This document shows, piece by piece, positions 62,393 through 64,000 of a stretch of 64,000 nt of DNA (positions within the stretch are counted from its first letter, which is position 1; each line of letters opens with the position of its first letter). A program made the translations under genes and the position numbers. Below the pieces are notes generated by a model. That model saw only the letters and a program-made list of their open reading frames with translations. It had not been told where the DNA came from and made no database searches. The DNA comes from Streptomyces sp. NRRL S-87 (lineage in GTDB: Bacteria; Actinomycetota; Actinomycetes; Streptomycetales; Streptomycetaceae): contig NZ_JOGB01000027.1 of the NCBI RefSeq assembly GCF_000719335.1, positions 62,001-126,000 of the forward strand. The letters run 5' to 3'.

Positions 62393-63938
62393 AGCGCGTT
62401 CCGTGGGGCAGGGTGCCGTCCACCAGGTACGCGTTGACCTTGTCGCGCACGCAGGCGGAGGCCCCGTACCCGGTGTGGCCGTCGCCCTTGTAGTCGACGA
62501 CCGTGACGTTGCCGAGCCGGGCGGCGGTCTCCTCGGTCCAGCGGTACGGGGTGGCCGGGTCGCCGCGGGTGCCGACGAGCAGGATCCGCGGGGCACCGGG
62601 GCGGTCTATCTTCCGTACGAAGTCGCTGCCCGCGGGGCGGCCGTAGCAGGCCAGCACCGTGCCGAGCTGGGCCGGACCGAAGACCGGGGAGGCGGCCTGG
62701 AACTCGGCCTGGAGCGACAGGATCTCCCGGATCACCGCGGCGGTGCTGCCGTCGCGGCGCCCGTCGGGGTCGTCGGCGCAGTTCACCGCGATCAGCGCGG
62801 CGTCCATGTTGTCGGCCGGCACCTCGGCGGTGCCGACGACGCCGCCCGTGCCACCGCTGCCCGAGGGCGTGGGATCGGGCTCGTACGGGGGCTCCGGGTC
62901 GGGGGCCACGGCACCGGCCAGCTCGATCAGGCCGCTCGGGTCGTGCTGCCGCTCCACGCGGGCGAGCGCGTCGGCGAGCAGCGGCCAGTTGGCCTGCGCG
63001 TACAGGGCGGCGCCGATCGCCACCACCGTGTCCTGGCCGGTGAACTGCGACCCGTCGTGGCCCACCAGCGGCTCCGCGTCCAGGTTCCGGATCAGTGCGC
63101 GGACGCGGTCCTTGGCGGTGCGGGCGTTGGTCCCGTACACGCAGTCCGGGCGGTGCGTGCACCAGGTCAGGAAGTTGTCGAGGGCGCGCTGCTGGCCCTC
63201 CGCCGTGACCCTCGCCTGCTCGGTGAGCGGCTCGGTGAGGTTGTCGACGCCGTCGAGGGCCATCCGGCCGGTGCGGTGCGGGAACTCGGCCGCGTAGGCC
63301 GCGCCGATCCGGGTCCCGTACGAGAAGCCGAGGTAGTCGAGGCGGCTCCGGCCCAGTGCCTGGCGCAGCACGTCCATGTCGCGGGCGACGTTGGCCGTGC
63401 CGACGTACGGCAGGACCGGCCCGGAGTGGCGTTCGCACGCCGTGGCGGTCGCGCGCAGGGACTGGAGCTGCTGGTCGGCGGTGGTGCCGGTGCCGGCCGT
63501 GGCCAGGGCCCCGCCACAGCTGATGGGGGCGCTCTGGCCGACACCGCGGGGGTCGAAGGCGACCAGGTCGTAGCTCTCGCGGAGGTCGGCGAAGCTGCGT
63601 GCGGCGACGGCGAGGGTGGCGACGCCGGGGACGCCCGGGCCGCCGAAGTTGAGGACGAGCGGGCCGCGGCGGTGCGGGCCGCTGGCGGGGATGCGGGAGA
63701 CGACGAGGTCGACGGTGCCCTTGGCGGGGCGGGCGTAGTCGAGCGGGACGGTCAGCGTGCCGCAGCGCATGTCGGCGGGGCCGGGTTCGACGCACCGGCC
63801 CCAGGTGATCTGCTGCCGGTAGAACCGGGCGAGCGGGTCGCCGGTCGGCGTGGGGCTCGGGCCCGGGCCCGGCGCGGCGGCGAGCGCGGTGGCCGCCAGG
63901 ACGGCGGCGCAGAGCAGGGTCGTGCGAGGCCGGTGCAT
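62373..63938 (-). CDS. Secreted TAP-like alpha/beta hydrolase (S33 peptidase family)
   Basis: 521-residue exported hydrolase like Streptomyces tripeptidyl aminopeptidase. The signal peptide (about 1-23) is followed by an alpha/beta-hydrolase domain: oxyanion segment LNFGGPGVPG, FDPRGVGQSAP, nucleophile S206 in GFSYGT, Asp in GTRGDPATPY and His in GDGHTGY. The TAP-like C-terminal part has paired cysteines (CADD, LACYG, SACVRDK, RSCPAG). ATG 63938 has GGAGG five bases upstream; the GTG at 63944 would overlap that site. It probably releases short N-terminal peptides outside the cell. Confidence 0.92.
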   Translation of the reverse strand: MHRPRTTLLCAAVLAATALAAAPGPGPSPTPTGDPLARFYRQQITWGRCVEPGPADMRCGTLTVPLDYARPAKGTVDLVVSRIPASGPHRRGPLVLNFGGPGVPGVATLAVAARSFADLRESYDLVAFDPRGVGQSAPISCGGALATAGTGTTADQQLQSLRATATACERHSGPVLPYVGTANVARDMDVLRQALGRSRLDYLGFSYGTRIGAAYAAEFPHRTGRMALDGVDNLTEPLTEQARVTAEGQQRALDNFLTWCTHRPDCVYGTNARTAKDRVRALIRNLDAEPLVGHDGSQFTGQDTVVAIGAALYAQANWPLLADALARVERQHDPSGLIELAGAVAPDPEPPYEPDPTPSGSGGTGGVVGTAEVPADNMDAALIAVNCADDPDGRRDGSTAAVIREILSLQAEFQAASPVFGPAQLGTVLACYGRPAGSDFVRKIDRPGAPRILLVGTRGDPATPYRWTEETAARLGNVTVVDYKGDGHTGYGASACVRDKVNAYLVDGTLPHGTRSCPAGE

Positions 63939-64000
63939 CGGCACCTCCCAGGGGTCGTCCCCGCAGCCACCATACGGGCCGCCTCCGCACCCCGCCCGGC

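Overview
The window is very high G+C chromosomal DNA from a streptomycete or close relative. The evidence is strong third-position G/C bias, many GTG starts, AGGAGG-type ribosome binding sites, tight ATGA/GTGA overlaps, and a gene set (two complex I clusters, futalosine menaquinone genes, KorAB, secreted M28 peptidase, SLT and NlpC hydrolases) in an order that resembles, from memory, the nuo-mqn region of Streptomyces chromosomes. No tRNA, rRNA, CRISPR array, insertion sequence or phage gene was seen.

Layout. 1-5439 (minus): a second, partial complex I operon, nuoA-B-C-H-I-J-K-L (nuoL runs off the left edge). It has no nuoD, E, F or G between nuoC and nuoH. 5587-9129 (plus): two tandem paralogous sensor kinases and a NarL/LuxR response regulator, divergent from that operon. 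9302-12332 (plus): korA-korB, a 2-oxoacid:ferredoxin oxidoreductase. 12450-25000: mixed housekeeping and accessory genes: an NmrA-type reductase, RarD permease, secreted M28 aminopeptidase, an RHH/Doc-like toxin-antitoxin pair, a LolA-like envelope protein, a polyprenyl diphosphate synthase, a CocE-like protein lacking its nucleophile, a HAD phosphatase, fumarylacetoacetase and a secreted protein of unknown function. 25038-40990 (minus): the complete 14-gene nuoA-N operon, with a Rex-type operator upstream of nuoA. 41943-48539: NlpC/P60 hydrolase, a lipoprotein, an I36-type inhibitor and a MacAB-like export operon (lipoprotein, adaptor with peptidoglycan-binding domain, ATPase, permease), closed by a palindrome of about 216 bp. 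48888-59417: menaquinone neighbourhood (geranylgeranyl/menaquinone reductase, menG, mqnC, mqnA) mixed with GNAT, glutaminase, Uma2, a Ser/Thr kinase and a lipoprotein esterase. 59655-63938: cold-shock protein, secreted lytic transglycosylase and a secreted TAP-like peptidase.

How it fits together. Much of the window serves the respiratory chain: NADH dehydrogenase, enzymes making and finishing menaquinone (prenyl tail, MqnA, MqnC, MenG, tail reductase), and a ferredoxin-reducing KorAB beside a complex I lacking its NADH-input module. The most interesting reading is that the partial complex I is a ferredoxin- or otherwise non-NADH-driven proton pump coupled to KorAB and controlled by the adjacent twin-kinase system. 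The absence of nuoD means it must borrow that subunit, probably from the complete operon. This is inference from gene content and position only.
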